From Bacillus shivajii (GTDB lineage: Bacteria; Bacillota; Bacilli; Bacillales; Salisediminibacteriaceae): a stretch of 64,000 nt of DNA. The translations under genes were made by a program, and so were the position numbers. Numbering within the stretch: the first letter of the stretch is position 1; each line of letters begins with the position of its first letter. Location: positions 620,001 to 684,000 of the forward strand of contig NZ_CP084703.1 in the NCBI RefSeq assembly GCF_020519665.1, given 5' to 3'. This document shows, piece by piece, positions 28,961-41,727 of this stretch. The notes below the pieces were generated by a model, which was not told the origin of the DNA, did not search any database, and saw only the letters and a program-made list of their open reading frames with translations.

Positions 28961-31225
28961 ATGGAACGCATGAAAGAGCAGTTGTTAGAAGGGTTAAACC
29001 CTGAACAAAAAGAAGCGGTAAAGCACGGTGACGGACCGCTACTCATTATGGCTGGTGCAGGAAGTGGGAAAACGAGAGTATTAACGCACCGCATGGCGTA
29101 CTTAATTGCTGAAAATGGAGTACCGCATTGGTCAATCTTAGCGATTACCTTTACGAATAAAGCGGCACGTGAAATGAAAGAACGTGTGGCAAAAATTGCA
29201 GGTGGACAAGCAGAGGAAATGTGGATTTCAACTTTCCACTCGATGTGTGTACGTATTCTTCGCCGAGACATTGACAGAATAGGGGTCAATCGTAACTTTA
29301 CGATTTTAGATGGATCAGACCAGCAAACGGTTATAAAACGACTCATGAAAGAGTTAAACATTGATGTGAAAAAGTTTGAGCCTCGTTCGATTTTAGGTTC
29401 GATTAGCTCAGCAAAAAACGAATTAAAAACGCCGAAAGACCTTGAAAAAACAGCTTCTGGACCTTACGAAGAAACCGTACACAAAGTGTATGAAGCTTAT
29501 GCAAAAGAGTTAAAGAAAAATCAAGCGCTTGATTTCGATGACTTGATTATGACGACGATTAGACTTTTTAATCAAGTACCAGAAGTTTTGGAATACTATC
29601 AGCGTAGGTTTCGTTATATCATGGTTGATGAGTATCAAGATACAAACCATGCACAATATAAGTTAGTGAAGATGATTGCAGAAAGTCATGAAAATATTTG
29701 TGTAGTTGGTGACTCTGACCAGTCCATCTATCGTTGGCGTGGTGCTGATATTAAAAACATCTTATCGTTTGAAAAAGACTATCCAAATGCTACGACAATC
29801 ATGCTAGAGCAAAACTATCGTTCGACGAAACGCATTTTACAAGCGGCGAACGTAGTGATTGAAAACAATATGAATCGTAAACCGAAAAAACTTTGGACTG
29901 ATAACGATGAAGGCGAAAAAATATCTTATTATGAAGCAGATAGTGAGCATGATGAAGCGCAGTTTGTCATCGGAAAAATAAAGGAGTTAACTGAACAACA
30001 ACAAGTTTCTCCTGCTGATATTGCCGTTTTATACCGTACAAACGCTCAATCGCGTGTGATTGAGGAAATGTTTGTGAAATCGAACATTCCTTACACGATC
30101 GTTGGCGGAACAAAGTTCTACGACAGAAAAGAAATTAAAGATTTACTAGCTTACTTACGCTTAGTGGCAAATCCAGACGATGATATTAGCTTCCGCAGGA
30201 TTATCAATGTACCACGGCGTGGGATAGGTAACACAACAGTCGATAAAATTAGTGCTTACGCGGCAACTCATGACTTATCGTTTTACCAAGCATTACAAGA
30301 AGTCGATCAAATTGGTTTAAGTGCTCGTTTCCATAAAACGTTACGTGAATTTAGCGATCAACTAAGAAACTGGGTACAAATGCAAGACTATTTATCGGTC
30401 ACAGAACTAGTGGAAGAACTGCTAGAAAAAACGGGATACCGCGAGATGCTTAAAAATGAAAAATCTTTAGAAGCTGAAGCCCGTTTAGAGAACATTAACG
30501 AGTTTTTATCTGTTACGAAAGAGTTTGAGAAAAGCAATGATGACAAGTCTCTTATCGCATTTTTAACCGATTTAGCATTAATTGCGGATATTGATAAAGT
30601 TGATGATGAAAATGAAGAAGAGCAAGAGAAGGCTTTGCTTATGACATTACACTCGGCGAAAGGTCTTGAGTTCCCTTATGTCTTCCTCATCGGTCTTGAG
30701 GAAGGGGTATTCCCACATAGCCGGTCGTTAATGGAGGAAGCAGAAATGGAAGAGGAGCGTCGCCTTGCTTACGTAGGGATCACTCGTGCCGAAGAACAGC
30801 TCTACTTAACGCGTGCAAGGATGCGTACACTCTACGGTAGAACAAATATGAATCCTGCGTCACGCTTTTTAAGTGAAATTCCTGAGGACTTATTAGATTC
30901 ATTAAAAGAAGAAAAAAGTGAAGCGACACCGCCGTGGATGAAAACGTCAAGGTCAGCAGGATCAGGATTAGGTTCACCCCAAAGTGCAAGACCAACCCCT
31001 TCACAACCTTCTTCGACACGTACAACGCAACGTAAGGCGACGACGAAAACAGGTGGAGATTCTTTTGAATGGAGTGTTGGTGACAAAGCTTCCCATAAAA
31101 AATGGGGTGTTGGAACAGTTGTCAGCATGAAAGGTGATGGGGAAAATGTGGAATTAGATATTGCATTTCCTCAAGTTGGGATAAAACGACTATTTGCGAA
31201 GTTTGCACCAATTACGAAAGTGTAA
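28961..31225 (+). CDS. pcrA: ATP-dependent DNA helicase PcrA (UvrD/Rep family)
   Basis: 3'-5' superfamily 1 helicase for repair and plasmid replication. 754 residues: Q-motif [10 protein letters not shown], Walker A GAGSGKT at 32-38, motif Ia AITFTNKAA, motif [10 protein letters not shown], motif [17 protein letters not shown], motif [14 protein letters not shown], motif [12 protein letters not shown], motif [15 protein letters not shown] Ser/Thr-rich linker leads to a C-terminal Tudor-like domain ([15 protein letters not shown]) that binds RNA polymerase in relatives. Start chosen at ATG with GGATGGTGG upstream. Confidence 0.98.
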   Translation: MERMKEQLLEGLNPEQKEAVKHGDGPLLIMAGAGSGKTRVLTHRMAYLIAENGVPHWSILAITFTNKAAREMKERVAKIAGGQAEEMWISTFHSMCVRILRRDIDRIGVNRNFTILDGSDQQTVIKRLMKELNIDVKKFEPRSILGSISSAKNELKTPKDLEKTASGPYEETVHKVYEAYAKELKKNQALDFDDLIMTTIRLFNQVPEVLEYYQRRFRYIMVDEYQDTNHAQYKLVKMIAESHENICVVGDSDQSIYRWRGADIKNILSFEKDYPNATTIMLEQNYRSTKRILQAANVVIENNMNRKPKKLWTDNDEGEKISYYEADSEHDEAQFVIGKIKELTEQQQVSPADIAVLYRTNAQSRVIEEMFVKSNIPYTIVGGTKFYDRKEIKDLLAYLRLVANPDDDISFRRIINVPRRGIGNTTVDKISAYAATHDLSFYQALQEVDQIGLSARFHKTLREFSDQLRNWVQMQDYLSVTELVEELLEKTGYREMLKNEKSLEAEARLENINEFLSVTKEFEKSNDDKSLIAFLTDLALIADIDKVDDENEEEQEKALLMTLHSAKGLEFPYVFLIGLEEGVFPHSRSLMEEAEMEEERRLAYVGITRAEEQLYLTRARMRTLYGRTNMNPASRFLSEIPEDLLDSLKEEKSEATPPWMKTSRSAGSGLGSPQSARPTPSQPSSTRTTQRKATTKTGGDSFEWSVGDKASHKKWGVGTVVSMKGDGENVELDIAFPQVGIKRLFAKFAPITKV

Positions 31226-33244
<2,019 letters not shown>

Positions 33245-33340
33245 ACACATGATATCAGTGAAATCGTCTGATACTGAGATTAACGTGAAATATATTGAAA
33301 GCCTGAGCGCTAAGCAAAGGGCGAGGAGTGTGAACGACGG

Positions 33341-34594
33341 ATGAGAAAACAAATCAGCTTGTTAAGTGTCTCGTTTTTGCTGATTTTATCCGGATGTATT
33401 CCTGCGTTGGAGCGGGGAGAGGAAGATGTAATCGTCGTTGAAGAAACGGACGAGGGAGAAGAGCAACAATATGTCATCACACCAACGATTGATACACCTG
33501 AGCAGTTTTATCGTAACGTATTAGTCGATGGAAAATATCATCGTAGTCATACGCGAGGAAATGTAGCGCACGCGATGAATAATCGTATAGACATAAATCA
33601 ATTTGAAGTAGGGTTATTGGAAATTGCGATGGGGCAATACGATAGTAGTCAGTATTACTTTCAAGAAGGGCAATTTCTAGATTCAGGTACAATTAATAGT
33701 TGGTTGAGAAGGTACGATCCAACTGAATCCCGTTATGAAAATGGATTAAATCCTTCACTTGGATATTGGCAAGATATCGAAAATAATGCTGAATATGAAA
33801 CGATTCAGGATGTAATAGAGGATGAGTCACGAGAAGATCGAGAACATCGAATGCGGTATAACCCGCTAGTACTTTCTCATGTTATGGAGCATAATTACTT
33901 TTACGGAAATGAAGAAGACGGTTTACACTTAGGAGGAGTCGTTCTAGGAATTGGCCTTCGATCTGTTTATTATTTTCACACTGATGATGAAGATGGTGGT
34001 AGGTATTTTCATGAACAACCCCTCGACCATCCAGATATCGATATTGACCCTATAGAGTATGGAAAAGAAGCAGCCCAAGTGATGATTGAGCGGTTAAGAG
34101 AAGAGGAAGGTTTGGAAGAGGAACCAATTACAATTGCTCTTTATCAAGAGGAACGTAGCGGGTCCATTGTCCCTGGGTCATTCATTTCAATGACGCAAGT
34201 AGGAGAAGGAGAAACAACCATTCAAAATTGGGAGCCAATTGACGAACAGTTTTTCTTCTTTCCATCTAGAGCAGCTAATGACTCATTACCTAATCAAGCC
34301 AGTGCCTTTTCACAATTTAAGTCGGATGTTGAAGGATTTTACGATCGAACGATCGGGGTTGTTGGAAAAGGACGCTATAAAAATGAATCACTTGAGGAAA
34401 TGAAGATCGAGATTAACCTTCAAACATCAAGAAAGCCGGAGATCATTGCGCTTACTCAATTTGTGAGCGGGCGGTTATCCAATACTTTTTCAGACCAGGC
34501 TCCCGTCTATGTGTATATCGAATCGGTTAGCGGTCCGGAAAGTCTAATTGTCAAATATCCAGAAGAAGAACCATATGTCCATATATATAAATAA
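33341..34594 (+). CDS. yerH: CamS-family sex-pheromone lipoprotein (YerH)
   Basis: 417 residues. Lipobox LSGC with Cys19, acidic linker, then a CamS domain (TPEQFYRNVLVDGKYHRS; LLEIAMGQYDSSQYYFQEGQF). In staphylococci the signal peptide of CamS yields a pheromone-like octapeptide; whether this signal peptide has activity is unknown. Sits after ligA as in B. subtilis. The ribosome site GAGGAG is 12 bases from the ATG, longer than ideal. Confidence 0.92.
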   Translation: MRKQISLLSVSFLLILSGCIPALERGEEDVIVVEETDEGEEQQYVITPTIDTPEQFYRNVLVDGKYHRSHTRGNVAHAMNNRIDINQFEVGLLEIAMGQYDSSQYYFQEGQFLDSGTINSWLRRYDPTESRYENGLNPSLGYWQDIENNAEYETIQDVIEDESREDREHRMRYNPLVLSHVMEHNYFYGNEEDGLHLGGVVLGIGLRSVYYFHTDDEDGGRYFHEQPLDHPDIDIDPIEYGKEAAQVMIERLREEEGLEEEPITIALYQEERSGSIVPGSFISMTQVGEGETTIQNWEPIDEQFFFFPSRAANDSLPNQASAFSQFKSDVEGFYDRTIGVVGKGRYKNESLEEMKIEINLQTSRKPEIIALTQFVSGRLSNTFSDQAPVYVYIESVSGPESLIVKYPEEEPYVHIYK

Positions 34595-34643
34595 AAAAGA
34601 GTGTTCACAGAAAGCTTAACCTTCTGTGACACTCTTTTTTTTT
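34593..34643 (+). terminator. yerH terminator
   Basis: AAAAAAGAGTGTTCACAGAA / TTCTGTGACACTCTTTTTT hairpin with a long T run. Confidence 0.93.
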
Positions 34644-34898
34644 AGAAATATGTCGTTTCATCTCGTTCTTAGTAGGATTAGAACCGCATCATATGGTTAA
34701 AGGTAACATCGTCTATAATTACTCTTTTTATATGGAAATCTAAGAATAAAACTGTTTTACATTTATGAAGTGTAGAGTAAATTTAAAAGTAAAGTTGGAG
34801 CATGCCTAAATACATAAAATTGTTAAAAAAGGATGAAATTCCCTTTTTGCCTAACTTATATTCATTTTTTTAAATGAATATATATGTCTATATATTAT

Positions 34899-34912
34899 TG
34901 TAAGCGCTTTAT
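34899..34912 (+). promoter_or_regulatory. Candidate cre (CcpA) site upstream of the proline symporter
   Basis: TGTAAGCGCTTTAT matches the catabolite-response consensus TGWAARCGYTWNCW at 13 of 14 positions. It lies in a 530-bp AT-rich non-coding stretch (34644-35173) in which I see no gene and no convincing full promoter; TATAAT at 35119-35124 is the best -10. Carbon catabolite control is inferred. Confidence 0.55.
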
Positions 34913-35173
34913 TACAGGGTTGTTTTGTATAAAAATACATTCAAACATTAATAAAATAATCTTTGCAATGTTCTGATAATTATGGTGTGTTATAGTTTCT
35001 TTTGTGCTCTTGTTTTGTAGTTGTCGGTTAATGCTGAAAATTCTCTAAAATGTATAAAGGTGTATAAGTTATATTTGTCGAATATAGAATAACTAAGCAT
35101 CTTAGAGTTATAGGTCATTATAATTAGTTAATCAAGCATAATAGCAAAAGATTACTCCTAAGGAGGTGACATG

Positions 35174-35278
35174 ATGGAACACGCGCTTACAACAGCTACA
35201 TGGTTCTGGTTATTCATCCCAATGCCACTATTGGTTATTTTATCTATTATTACTTACTTTACTGAGAGGAGCAATTAA
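35174..35278 (+). CDS. 34-residue membrane protein coupled to the symporter
   Basis: Starts MEHALTTATWFWLFIPMPLL and forms one membrane span ending in the charged tail TERSN. AAGGAGGTGA, an ideal Shine-Dalgarno, lies seven bases before ATG 35174 (a second ATG at 35171 is too close). The stop is two bases before the TTG start of the symporter, so the two are coupled. Tiny partners of solute:Na+ symporters are known elsewhere; this sequence does not resemble those I know. Probably an accessory subunit or leader peptide. Confidence 0.72.
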   Translation: MEHALTTATWFWLFIPMPLLVILSIITYFTERSN

Positions 35279-35280
35279 AC

Positions 35281-36732
35281 TTGGAAACTTCAACTTTAGT
35301 TACGTTTATAATCTATTTAGTTGGTATGTTAGCAATTGGACTTGTTGCATACAAAATGACACACAATTTATCAGACTACGTTCTAGGTGGTCGTCGTTTA
35401 GGTGGAGGAGTTGCAGCACTTAGTGCCGGCGCTTCTGATATGAGTAGTTGGTTATTACTCGGTTTACCTGGTGCAATGTACGCTGCAGGTATGACAGAAA
35501 TTTGGATCGCAGTAGGTCTTGCGGTAGGTGCTTATTTAAACTGGCAGTTTGTAGCAAAGAGGTTACGTATTTATACAGAAATCTCTGGTGACTCTATTAC
35601 TCTACCAGATTACTTTGAAAACCGATTTAAAGATAGCTCGAAAGTGTTACGTATGGTATCTGCAATTGTTATTTTAGTATTTTTTGCTTTTTATACGTCA
35701 TCAGGGCTTGTCGGTGGAGCGATTCTATTCGAAAACTCATTTGGATTAAGCTATACACAAGCATTATGGATCGGTGCAATTGTTATTATTTCATATACGT
35801 TCCTTGGAGGCTTCTTGGCAGTATCATGGACAGACTTTGCTCAAGGTATTCTTATGTTTGTGGCATTGATTCTCGTACCAGTTGTTGCGATCCAACGTAT
35901 GGGTGGCTGGGGAGAAACAGTCAACCGTGTAGGAGAGATCGACCCTGTATATCTTGATGTATTTACTGGAACGACAGCATTAGGAATTATTTCTTTATTA
36001 GCTTGGGGCTTAGGTTACTTCGGACAACCACATATTTTAGCTCGTTTTATGGCGATTAAATCAAAAAATGAAATTCCGAAAGCTCGTTTAATCGGAATGT
36101 CATGGATGGTATTTGCATTGTTTGGAGCAATTTTCACAGGTTTTGTTGGGATTGCGTTTTTCGCTGACGCACCTCTAGAAAACTCTGAAACAGTGTTTAT
36201 TGAGTTCACGCAAGTGTTATTCCACCCTTGGGTTGCAGGTTTCTTACTAGCAGCGATTTTAGCGGCAATCATGAGTACAATTGACTCACAATTACTTGTT
36301 TCTTCAAGTGCGTTAACGGAAGACTTCTATAAAGCGATTTTCCGTAAAAATGCTTCACAGAAAGAACTTGTATTAGTTGGCCGTATTGGGGTAGTACTCA
36401 TTGCATTATTTGCGATTTTCTTAGCGTATAACCCAGATGCAACAGTATTAGAGCTTGTTGGTTATGCGTGGGCAGGGTTTGGAGCAGCATTTGGCCCAGT
36501 CGTTATCTTATCTTTATTCTGGAAGAAGATGACGCGTAATGGTGCGTTAGCTGGTATGGTCGTCGGTGGTGCAACAGTTATTCTTTGGGATGTATTATCA
36601 CCAATTGCATTATACGAAATTGTACCAGGCTTTATCCTAGCGACTTTAGCAATCATTGTCTTCAGTTTAATTGGTAATGGACCAGGTAAAGAAATTGAAG
36701 AAGAGTTCGAACGCGTTAGAGAAGAAGTATAA
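35281..36732 (+). CDS. opuE: Sodium/proline symporter (PutP/OpuE type)
   Basis: SSS-family Na+-coupled proline uptake, for osmoprotection or as a nutrient. 483 residues with about 13 membrane segments: DYVLGGRRLGGGVAALSAGASDMSSWLL, GLPGAMYAAG, ARFMAIKS, and the Na+-site-like ILAAIMSTIDSQLLVSSSALTEDFY. TTG start with AGGAG nine bases upstream. It occupies the opuE position (between yerH and gatC) of B. subtilis, but the upstream cre-like site would suit a catabolic putP, so the symbol is by position. Confidence 0.9.
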   Translation: METSTLVTFIIYLVGMLAIGLVAYKMTHNLSDYVLGGRRLGGGVAALSAGASDMSSWLLLGLPGAMYAAGMTEIWIAVGLAVGAYLNWQFVAKRLRIYTEISGDSITLPDYFENRFKDSSKVLRMVSAIVILVFFAFYTSSGLVGGAILFENSFGLSYTQALWIGAIVIISYTFLGGFLAVSWTDFAQGILMFVALILVPVVAIQRMGGWGETVNRVGEIDPVYLDVFTGTTALGIISLLAWGLGYFGQPHILARFMAIKSKNEIPKARLIGMSWMVFALFGAIFTGFVGIAFFADAPLENSETVFIEFTQVLFHPWVAGFLLAAILAAIMSTIDSQLLVSSSALTEDFYKAIFRKNASQKELVLVGRIGVVLIALFAIFLAYNPDATVLELVGYAWAGFGAAFGPVVILSLFWKKMTRNGALAGMVVGGATVILWDVLSPIALYEIVPGFILATLAIIVFSLIGNGPGKEIEEEFERVREEV

Positions 36733-36752
36733 CTTTTAAGTAAATACCAGTT

Positions 36753-36783
36753 AATCCCAGGTGCCTGGCACCTGGGATTTTTT
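36753..36783 (+). terminator. Symporter terminator, GTGCCTGGCAC palindrome family
   Basis: Perfect 13-bp arms (36753-36779) with outer arms AATCCC/GGGATT, then a T run. Confidence 0.9.
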
Positions 36784-36885
36784 GGTTTTTCTTGCGGCGG
36801 GGCGTAGGGTGTGGATGTTTGAGTTAGCTATTGAGCGGTTAGTAAGTTAATAGTTTAATATTTTGTTGTCAGGCAGGTGGAGGCT

Positions 36886-38286
36886 ATGGACATTTCAGCG
36901 GATGTTGTCGGCTTTAGCTTTATTATATTAGGAATATTATTATTGATTGGAAAATGGATTCGCGTGTTTACTCCGTTATTTCGGAATTATTTTATACCAA
37001 GTTCAATGATTGCTGGGTTAATTGGATTACTTGTCGGTCCCGAAGTACTAGGTGCATTTGGTCTTCATTTATTTGATAATGGCGGTATTTTTCCTATGGC
37101 GATGATTGACGTTTGGAGCGTTTTACCTGGTCTTTTCATAAATGTCATTTTCGCGTCGTTATTTTTAGGGATGACTTTTCCGAAGACAAAGAAAATGTGG
37201 GAAGTAGCAGGTCCGCAAATTACGTTTGCTCATATCCTTTCTTGGGGGCAGTATGTTGTCGGGATCGGCCTAGTGCTTGTTATTCTTACCCCATTCTTTG
37301 GAATGAACCCGGCGAGTGGAGCTCTGTTAGAGATTAGTTTTGTCGGAGGACATGGAACAGCTGCAGGGTTGTCAGATACGTTTGAGGCAGTGGGCTTTGA
37401 GGAAGGAAGAGACCTTGCGATTGGCCTTGCAACTGTGGGTGTATTATCTGGTGTCTTCTTAGGCATGGGATTAATTAATTGGGGAGCAAGAAAAGGAAAG
37501 ACAGTAATATTAAAAAGTCCAGCTGATTTGTCAGATGAAATGAAAAGAGGGATTATCGCTGATGAAGATCAGAAGGAAGAACCAGCAGGCAAGAAAACAA
37601 CGAGATCTGAATTTATAGAAACACTTACTGTCCATTTCGGGTATATTGGTGCGGCGATCTTTGTCGGCTTTCTCTTGCTAGAAGGATTTATATTCATAGA
37701 AGAGTGGTTATGGATTGAACAGATAGAAATTTTCACGCACTTGCCCTTATTCCCATTAGCGATGATTGGTGCTGTGATCGTGCAGTTATTTTTAAATCGT
37801 TTTATAAAGTACAATGTGATCGACCGTGGTGTCATTAACCGTATCCAAGGATTAGCGCTAGATTTATTAATTGTTTCGGCTCTTGCTTCCTTGTCGCTCA
37901 CAGTCATTGGTGAATATTTTATTCCGTTTTTAATTATGGCTGTCTCTGCAATTGCATGGAACTTGTTTGCTTTTCTGGTTATTGCACCGAAAGTAATGAC
38001 TTCTCACTGGTTTGAAAGAGCAATTGGAGATTTAGGGCAAGCGATGGGTATGAGTGCTGCCGGGCTCATGTTAATAAAATTAGCTGATCCAGAAAATGAG
38101 TCACCATCGAAAGAAGGATTTAGTTATAAGCAGTTATTATTAGATATTTTTGTCGGTGGTGGATTTGTCACAGCTGCATCAGTTCCGCTTATTGTTGCGT
38201 TAGGTCCAGTAATGACATTTGTGTCTGCGATCATTATTACGACTGGGTGGCTATTGTTAGGTTTCTTTTACTTTGGAAGGAAGTAA
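36886..38286 (+). CDS. Sodium:glutamate symporter family (GltS-type) carrier
   Basis: 466 residues with about 10-12 membrane spans. The family's pore motif is seen twice as an inverted-repeat pair: [17 protein letters not shown] near 150 and [18 protein letters not shown] in the second half. The substrate is probably glutamate or a related acid; this divergent subgroup is annotated only by similarity. ATG 36886 with GGTGGAGG upstream is preferred over GTG 36877. Single gene between two palindromic terminators; not part of the B. subtilis order. Confidence 0.82.
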   Translation: MDISADVVGFSFIILGILLLIGKWIRVFTPLFRNYFIPSSMIAGLIGLLVGPEVLGAFGLHLFDNGGIFPMAMIDVWSVLPGLFINVIFASLFLGMTFPKTKKMWEVAGPQITFAHILSWGQYVVGIGLVLVILTPFFGMNPASGALLEISFVGGHGTAAGLSDTFEAVGFEEGRDLAIGLATVGVLSGVFLGMGLINWGARKGKTVILKSPADLSDEMKRGIIADEDQKEEPAGKKTTRSEFIETLTVHFGYIGAAIFVGFLLLEGFIFIEEWLWIEQIEIFTHLPLFPLAMIGAVIVQLFLNRFIKYNVIDRGVINRIQGLALDLLIVSALASLSLTVIGEYFIPFLIMAVSAIAWNLFAFLVIAPKVMTSHWFERAIGDLGQAMGMSAAGLMLIKLADPENESPSKEGFSYKQLLLDIFVGGGFVTAASVPLIVALGPVMTFVSAIIITTGWLLLGFFYFGRK

Positions 38287-38313
38287 TTGTCTATGCGTCC
38301 AGATCGGGATATT

Positions 38314-38352
38314 CCATAAAATCCCATGTGCCAGGCACCTGGGATTTTATGG
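38314..38352. terminator. Terminator of the GltS-type gene, GTGCCAGGCAC palindrome
   Basis: 19-bp arms with one mismatch around GTGCCAGGCAC; outer arms CCATAAAATCCCA/TGGGATTTTATGG supply a T tract on either strand. Confidence 0.85.
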
Positions 38353-38381
38353 GTATTTACCTCTCTTTGCTGTGTCATTCG

Positions 38382-38410
38382 TTGCTTGTCCTACTCTACT
38401 TTGGTATCAT
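38382..38410 (+). promoter_or_regulatory. Candidate promoter of gatCAB
   Basis: TTGCTT (38382-38387), a 17-bp spacer and TATCAT (38405-38410), 55 bp before the gatC start. Confidence 0.5.
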
Positions 38411-38464
38411 CGTACTATTATAAAGCATGGTATGAAGTGGGAATATGATCGTGGAGGTGCAAAG

Positions 38465-38755
38465 ATGGAAAGAATTACAAAAGATCAAGTAAAGCATGTC
38501 GCACATTTAGCACGCCTAGAGTTTACAGAAGGTGAAATTGAAAAGTTTGCTTATCAGCTCGATCAAATCATTGAATTTGCAGAACAGCTAAATGAAATTG
38601 ATACGACAAATGTGGAAGCGACATCCCACGTTTTAGATGTGAAAAACGTCCTGCGAGATGATGAAGTTAAACCGTCTTTATCGAAAGAAGATGCGTTAAA
38701 GAATACAGATTTCCAGCAAGATGGACAAGTGAAAGTGCCAGCCGTTTTTGAATAA
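38465..38755 (+). CDS. gatC: Asp-tRNA(Asn)/Glu-tRNA(Gln) amidotransferase subunit C
   Basis: 96-residue subunit that wraps GatA and GatB. Typical start [20 protein letters not shown] and [20 protein letters not shown] 38465 has GGAGGTGC upstream; a much longer frame from 38273 would run through a terminator and is rejected. Confidence 0.96.
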   Translation: MERITKDQVKHVAHLARLEFTEGEIEKFAYQLDQIIEFAEQLNEIDTTNVEATSHVLDVKNVLRDDEVKPSLSKEDALKNTDFQQDGQVKVPAVFE

Positions 38756-38768
38756 GGGGGGGGATAGT

Positions 38769-40223
38769 ATGTCATTGTTTGACCATCGGATTGTGGACCT
38801 TCAACAACTTATCAATAAAAAAGAGTTAACAGTGATGGATCTTGTTGATGAAGCGTATAAGCGAATTCAAAAAGTCGACGGGCAAATCGGTGCCTTTTTA
38901 CAATTAACAGAAGAACAAGCGAGACAGCAAGCGAACCAGTTACAAGATAAAATGGACAAAGGGGATCCTGTAAATACATTATTTGGAATGCCTGTTGGGA
39001 TTAAAGATAACATTGTAACAAAAGGTGTTCGTACGACGTGTGCGAGTCAGCTTTTGAAAAACTTCGATCCCCTTCATAATGCAACAGTCGTTGAAAAACT
39101 TAACGACGCACAAGCGATCTCAATTGGTAAATTAAATATGGATGAATTTGCGATGGGATCATCAAATGAGAACTCAAGCTTTAACGTCGTGAAAAACCCA
39201 TGGGATACAACGCGTGTTCCAGGTGGTTCAAGTGGCGGGTCTGCAGCTGCGGTTGCTGCTGGAGAAGTGCCTTTTTCATTAGGGACTGATACAGGTGGAT
39301 CAATCCGGGAACCAGCCGCTTTTTGTGGTGTGGTTGGATTAAAACCGACATACGGTCGAGTCTCACGTTATGGTTTAGTCGCTTTTGCCTCGTCATTAGA
39401 GCAAATCGGCCCAATGACACGTACCGTTGAGGATAATGCATACATATTAAATACGCTAGCAGGTCACGACCCACTAGATTCAACAAGCGCAGGAAATGAA
39501 GTTCCTGATTATACGAAGGGTTTAACAGGTGACATTAAAGATTTAAAGATTGCTGTACCACAAGAGTATTTAGGTGAAGGGGTTAGCAAAGAAGTCCGTG
39601 AGCAAATTCAAGCCTCATTAAAAACTCTTGAAGATATGGGAGCAACATGGGAAGAAGTGTCGCTACCTCATTCGAAATATGCGATTGCTACATATTACAT
39701 TATTGCATCATCAGAGGCTTCTGCGAACCTTGCACGCTTTGATGGAATCCGCTACGGAGAACGCGTTGAAGAAGGAGACCTTGTCGAAACATATAAAAAA
39801 TCAAGAAGCCAAGGCTTTGGTGATGAAGTAAAACGTCGACTTATGCTAGGAACGTTTGCCCTTAGCTCAGGTTACTATGATGCTTATTATAAGAAAGCAC
39901 AGAAAGTTCGTACATTAATTAAGCAAGACTTTGAAGATATTTTCTTGAAATATGATGTCATTGTCGGACCAACAACACCAACAACCGCATTTAAAATTGG
40001 TGAACAAATTGAGGATCCGTTAATGATGTACGCCAATGACATTTTAACTGTACCTGTAAACTTAGCTGGTGTTCCAGCAATTAGTGTCCCTTGTGGATTA
40101 GCGGATGGATTACCGGTAGGATTACAAATTATCGGAAAACATTTTGACGAAGAAACAGTTTATCGAGTTGCTCATGCGTTTGAACAAGCAACAGACCACC
40201 ATAAGCTGAAACCTAAATTGTAA
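38769..40223 (+). CDS. gatA: Glu-tRNA(Gln) amidotransferase subunit A
   Basis: Glutaminase that releases ammonia for transamidation of mischarged tRNA. 484 residues, amidase-signature fold with Lys79 (GIKDN), cis-Ser154 (PGGSSGGS) and nucleophile Ser178 ([10 protein letters not shown]) at the canonical positions. Start ATG 38769 after GGGGGGG; an upstream TTG overlapping gatC is rejected. Confidence 0.97.
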   Translation: MSLFDHRIVDLQQLINKKELTVMDLVDEAYKRIQKVDGQIGAFLQLTEEQARQQANQLQDKMDKGDPVNTLFGMPVGIKDNIVTKGVRTTCASQLLKNFDPLHNATVVEKLNDAQAISIGKLNMDEFAMGSSNENSSFNVVKNPWDTTRVPGGSSGGSAAAVAAGEVPFSLGTDTGGSIREPAAFCGVVGLKPTYGRVSRYGLVAFASSLEQIGPMTRTVEDNAYILNTLAGHDPLDSTSAGNEVPDYTKGLTGDIKDLKIAVPQEYLGEGVSKEVREQIQASLKTLEDMGATWEEVSLPHSKYAIATYYIIASSEASANLARFDGIRYGERVEEGDLVETYKKSRSQGFGDEVKRRLMLGTFALSSGYYDAYYKKAQKVRTLIKQDFEDIFLKYDVIVGPTTPTTAFKIGEQIEDPLMMYANDILTVPVNLAGVPAISVPCGLADGLPVGLQIIGKHFDEETVYRVAHAFEQATDHHKLKPKL

Positions 40224-40236
40224 AGGGGGGATCATG

Positions 40237-41670
40237 ATGAACTATGAAACGATTATTGGACTTGAAGTCCATGTAGAACTAAAAACGGCATCCAAGATTT
40301 TTTGCGGATGTTCAACAGCGTTCGGTGCTCCGCCAAATAGTCATACATGCCCTATTTGTTTAGGTCACCCTGGTGTTCTTCCGGTATTAAACAAAAAGGC
40401 TGTTGATTATGCGATGAAAGCTGCCATGGCCTTAAATTGTGAAATTGCTGATGTAACAAAGTTTGATCGTAAAAACTATTTTTACCCGGATAATCCGAAA
40501 GCGTATCAAATCTCCCAGTTTGATAAGCCGATAGGTGAGAATGGTTGGATTGAAATTGATGTGAACGGCGAGAACAAGAAAATAGGGATAACACGTCTTC
40601 ATTTAGAAGAAGATGCAGGAAAGTTAAGCCACCTTGAAGGGGAAAAACAATCGTTAGTAGATTATAACCGGGCTGGCACTCCACTTGTTGAGATCGTTTC
40701 AGAGCCAGATATTCAAACCCCTGAAGAAGCGTACGCTTATTTAGAAAAACTAAAAGCAATCATGCAATATACAGAAGTCTCAGACTGTAAAATGGAAGAA
40801 GGATCATTACGCTGTGATGCAAACATTTCAATTCGTCCAGTTGGACAAAAAGAGTTTGGAACGAAAACAGAGCTAAAAAATTTAAACTCGTTTTCGAATG
40901 TGCAAAAAGGGATTGCTTATGAAGAATTGCGACAAGAAGAAGTGTTAAAATCAGGTGGGGAAATTATGCAAGAAACTCGTCGCTGGGATGAGGTTGAAAA
41001 GAAGACAGCCCTTATGCGAGTGAAAGAAGGATCTGATGATTATCGTTACTTTCCTGAACCTGATTTAGTTGATTTGTACATTGACGAAGAATGGAGAAAG
41101 GAAGTTCGCCAACAAATCCCAGAGCTACCTGATAGTAGACAAAAACGATATGTAAAACAGTACGATTTGCCAGAGTATGATGCTCAAGTTTTAACGCAGC
41201 AAAAAGAGATGAGTGATTTCTTTGAAAAAGGTTTAGATACAGGAGCACCACCAAAGCCACTTTCCAATTGGTTAATGGGTGAAGTCAATGGCTTTTTAAA
41301 CGCCAATGATAAAGAGATAACAGACATCCCAATGACCCCTGAAGCACTTGGGAAAATGATCGGGTTAATTGAAAAAGGGACAATCTCTTCAAAAATCGCG
41401 AAAAAAGTGTTTAAAGAACTGATTGAAAATGGCGGCGATCCAGAGGAAATTGTTAAAGAAAAAGGGCTCGTGCAAATTAGCGATGAAGGCGAAATAACAA
41501 CAATGGTTAATGACGTATTAGACTCAAATCAACAGTCAATTACTGATTACAAAAATGGGAAAGATAAAGCGATTGGTTTCCTCGTCGGGCAAGTGATGAA
41601 AGCATCGAGAGGGAAGGCGAATCCGCAAATGGTCAACCAACTGCTAGTTGAAGAAATAAAAAAGCGGTAA
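40237..41670 (+). CDS. gatB: Glu-tRNA(Gln) amidotransferase subunit B
   Basis: Kinase/transamidase subunit that activates and amidates Glu-tRNA(Gln) or Asp-tRNA(Asn). 477 residues: [11 protein letters not shown], the zinc cysteines FCGCS...[28 protein letters not shown] and the C-terminal YqeY-like tRNA-binding region. Two ATG codons in tandem; 40237 is better spaced from GGGGGG. Confidence 0.97.
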   Translation: MNYETIIGLEVHVELKTASKIFCGCSTAFGAPPNSHTCPICLGHPGVLPVLNKKAVDYAMKAAMALNCEIADVTKFDRKNYFYPDNPKAYQISQFDKPIGENGWIEIDVNGENKKIGITRLHLEEDAGKLSHLEGEKQSLVDYNRAGTPLVEIVSEPDIQTPEEAYAYLEKLKAIMQYTEVSDCKMEEGSLRCDANISIRPVGQKEFGTKTELKNLNSFSNVQKGIAYEELRQEEVLKSGGEIMQETRRWDEVEKKTALMRVKEGSDDYRYFPEPDLVDLYIDEEWRKEVRQQIPELPDSRQKRYVKQYDLPEYDAQVLTQQKEMSDFFEKGLDTGAPPKPLSNWLMGEVNGFLNANDKEITDIPMTPEALGKMIGLIEKGTISSKIAKKVFKELIENGGDPEEIVKEKGLVQISDEGEITTMVNDVLDSNQQSITDYKNGKDKAIGFLVGQVMKASRGKANPQMVNQLLVEEIKKR

Positions 41671-41677
41671 AGGGAAT

Positions 41678-41713
41678 GGGCTTGGATATTGTGTTCCAGG
41701 CTCTTTTCTTTGT
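41678..41713 (+). terminator. gatB terminator
   Basis: GGGCTTGGA / TCCAGGCTC, nine pairs including two G-U, then TTTTCTTTGTGTTT. It lies just before the long tandem array, so the array is probably not in the gatCAB message. Confidence 0.65.
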
Positions 41714-41727
41714 GTTTGAGAGGTAAT

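Noticed and set aside
35766-35957. Plus-strand 63-codon frame inside the proline symporter
   Set aside because: Out-of-frame shadow of a well-supported gene.
38273-38464. Upstream extension of gatC by 64 codons
   Set aside because: It would translate through a terminator palindrome and overlap the preceding gene; gatC starts at 38465 with a good ribosome site.
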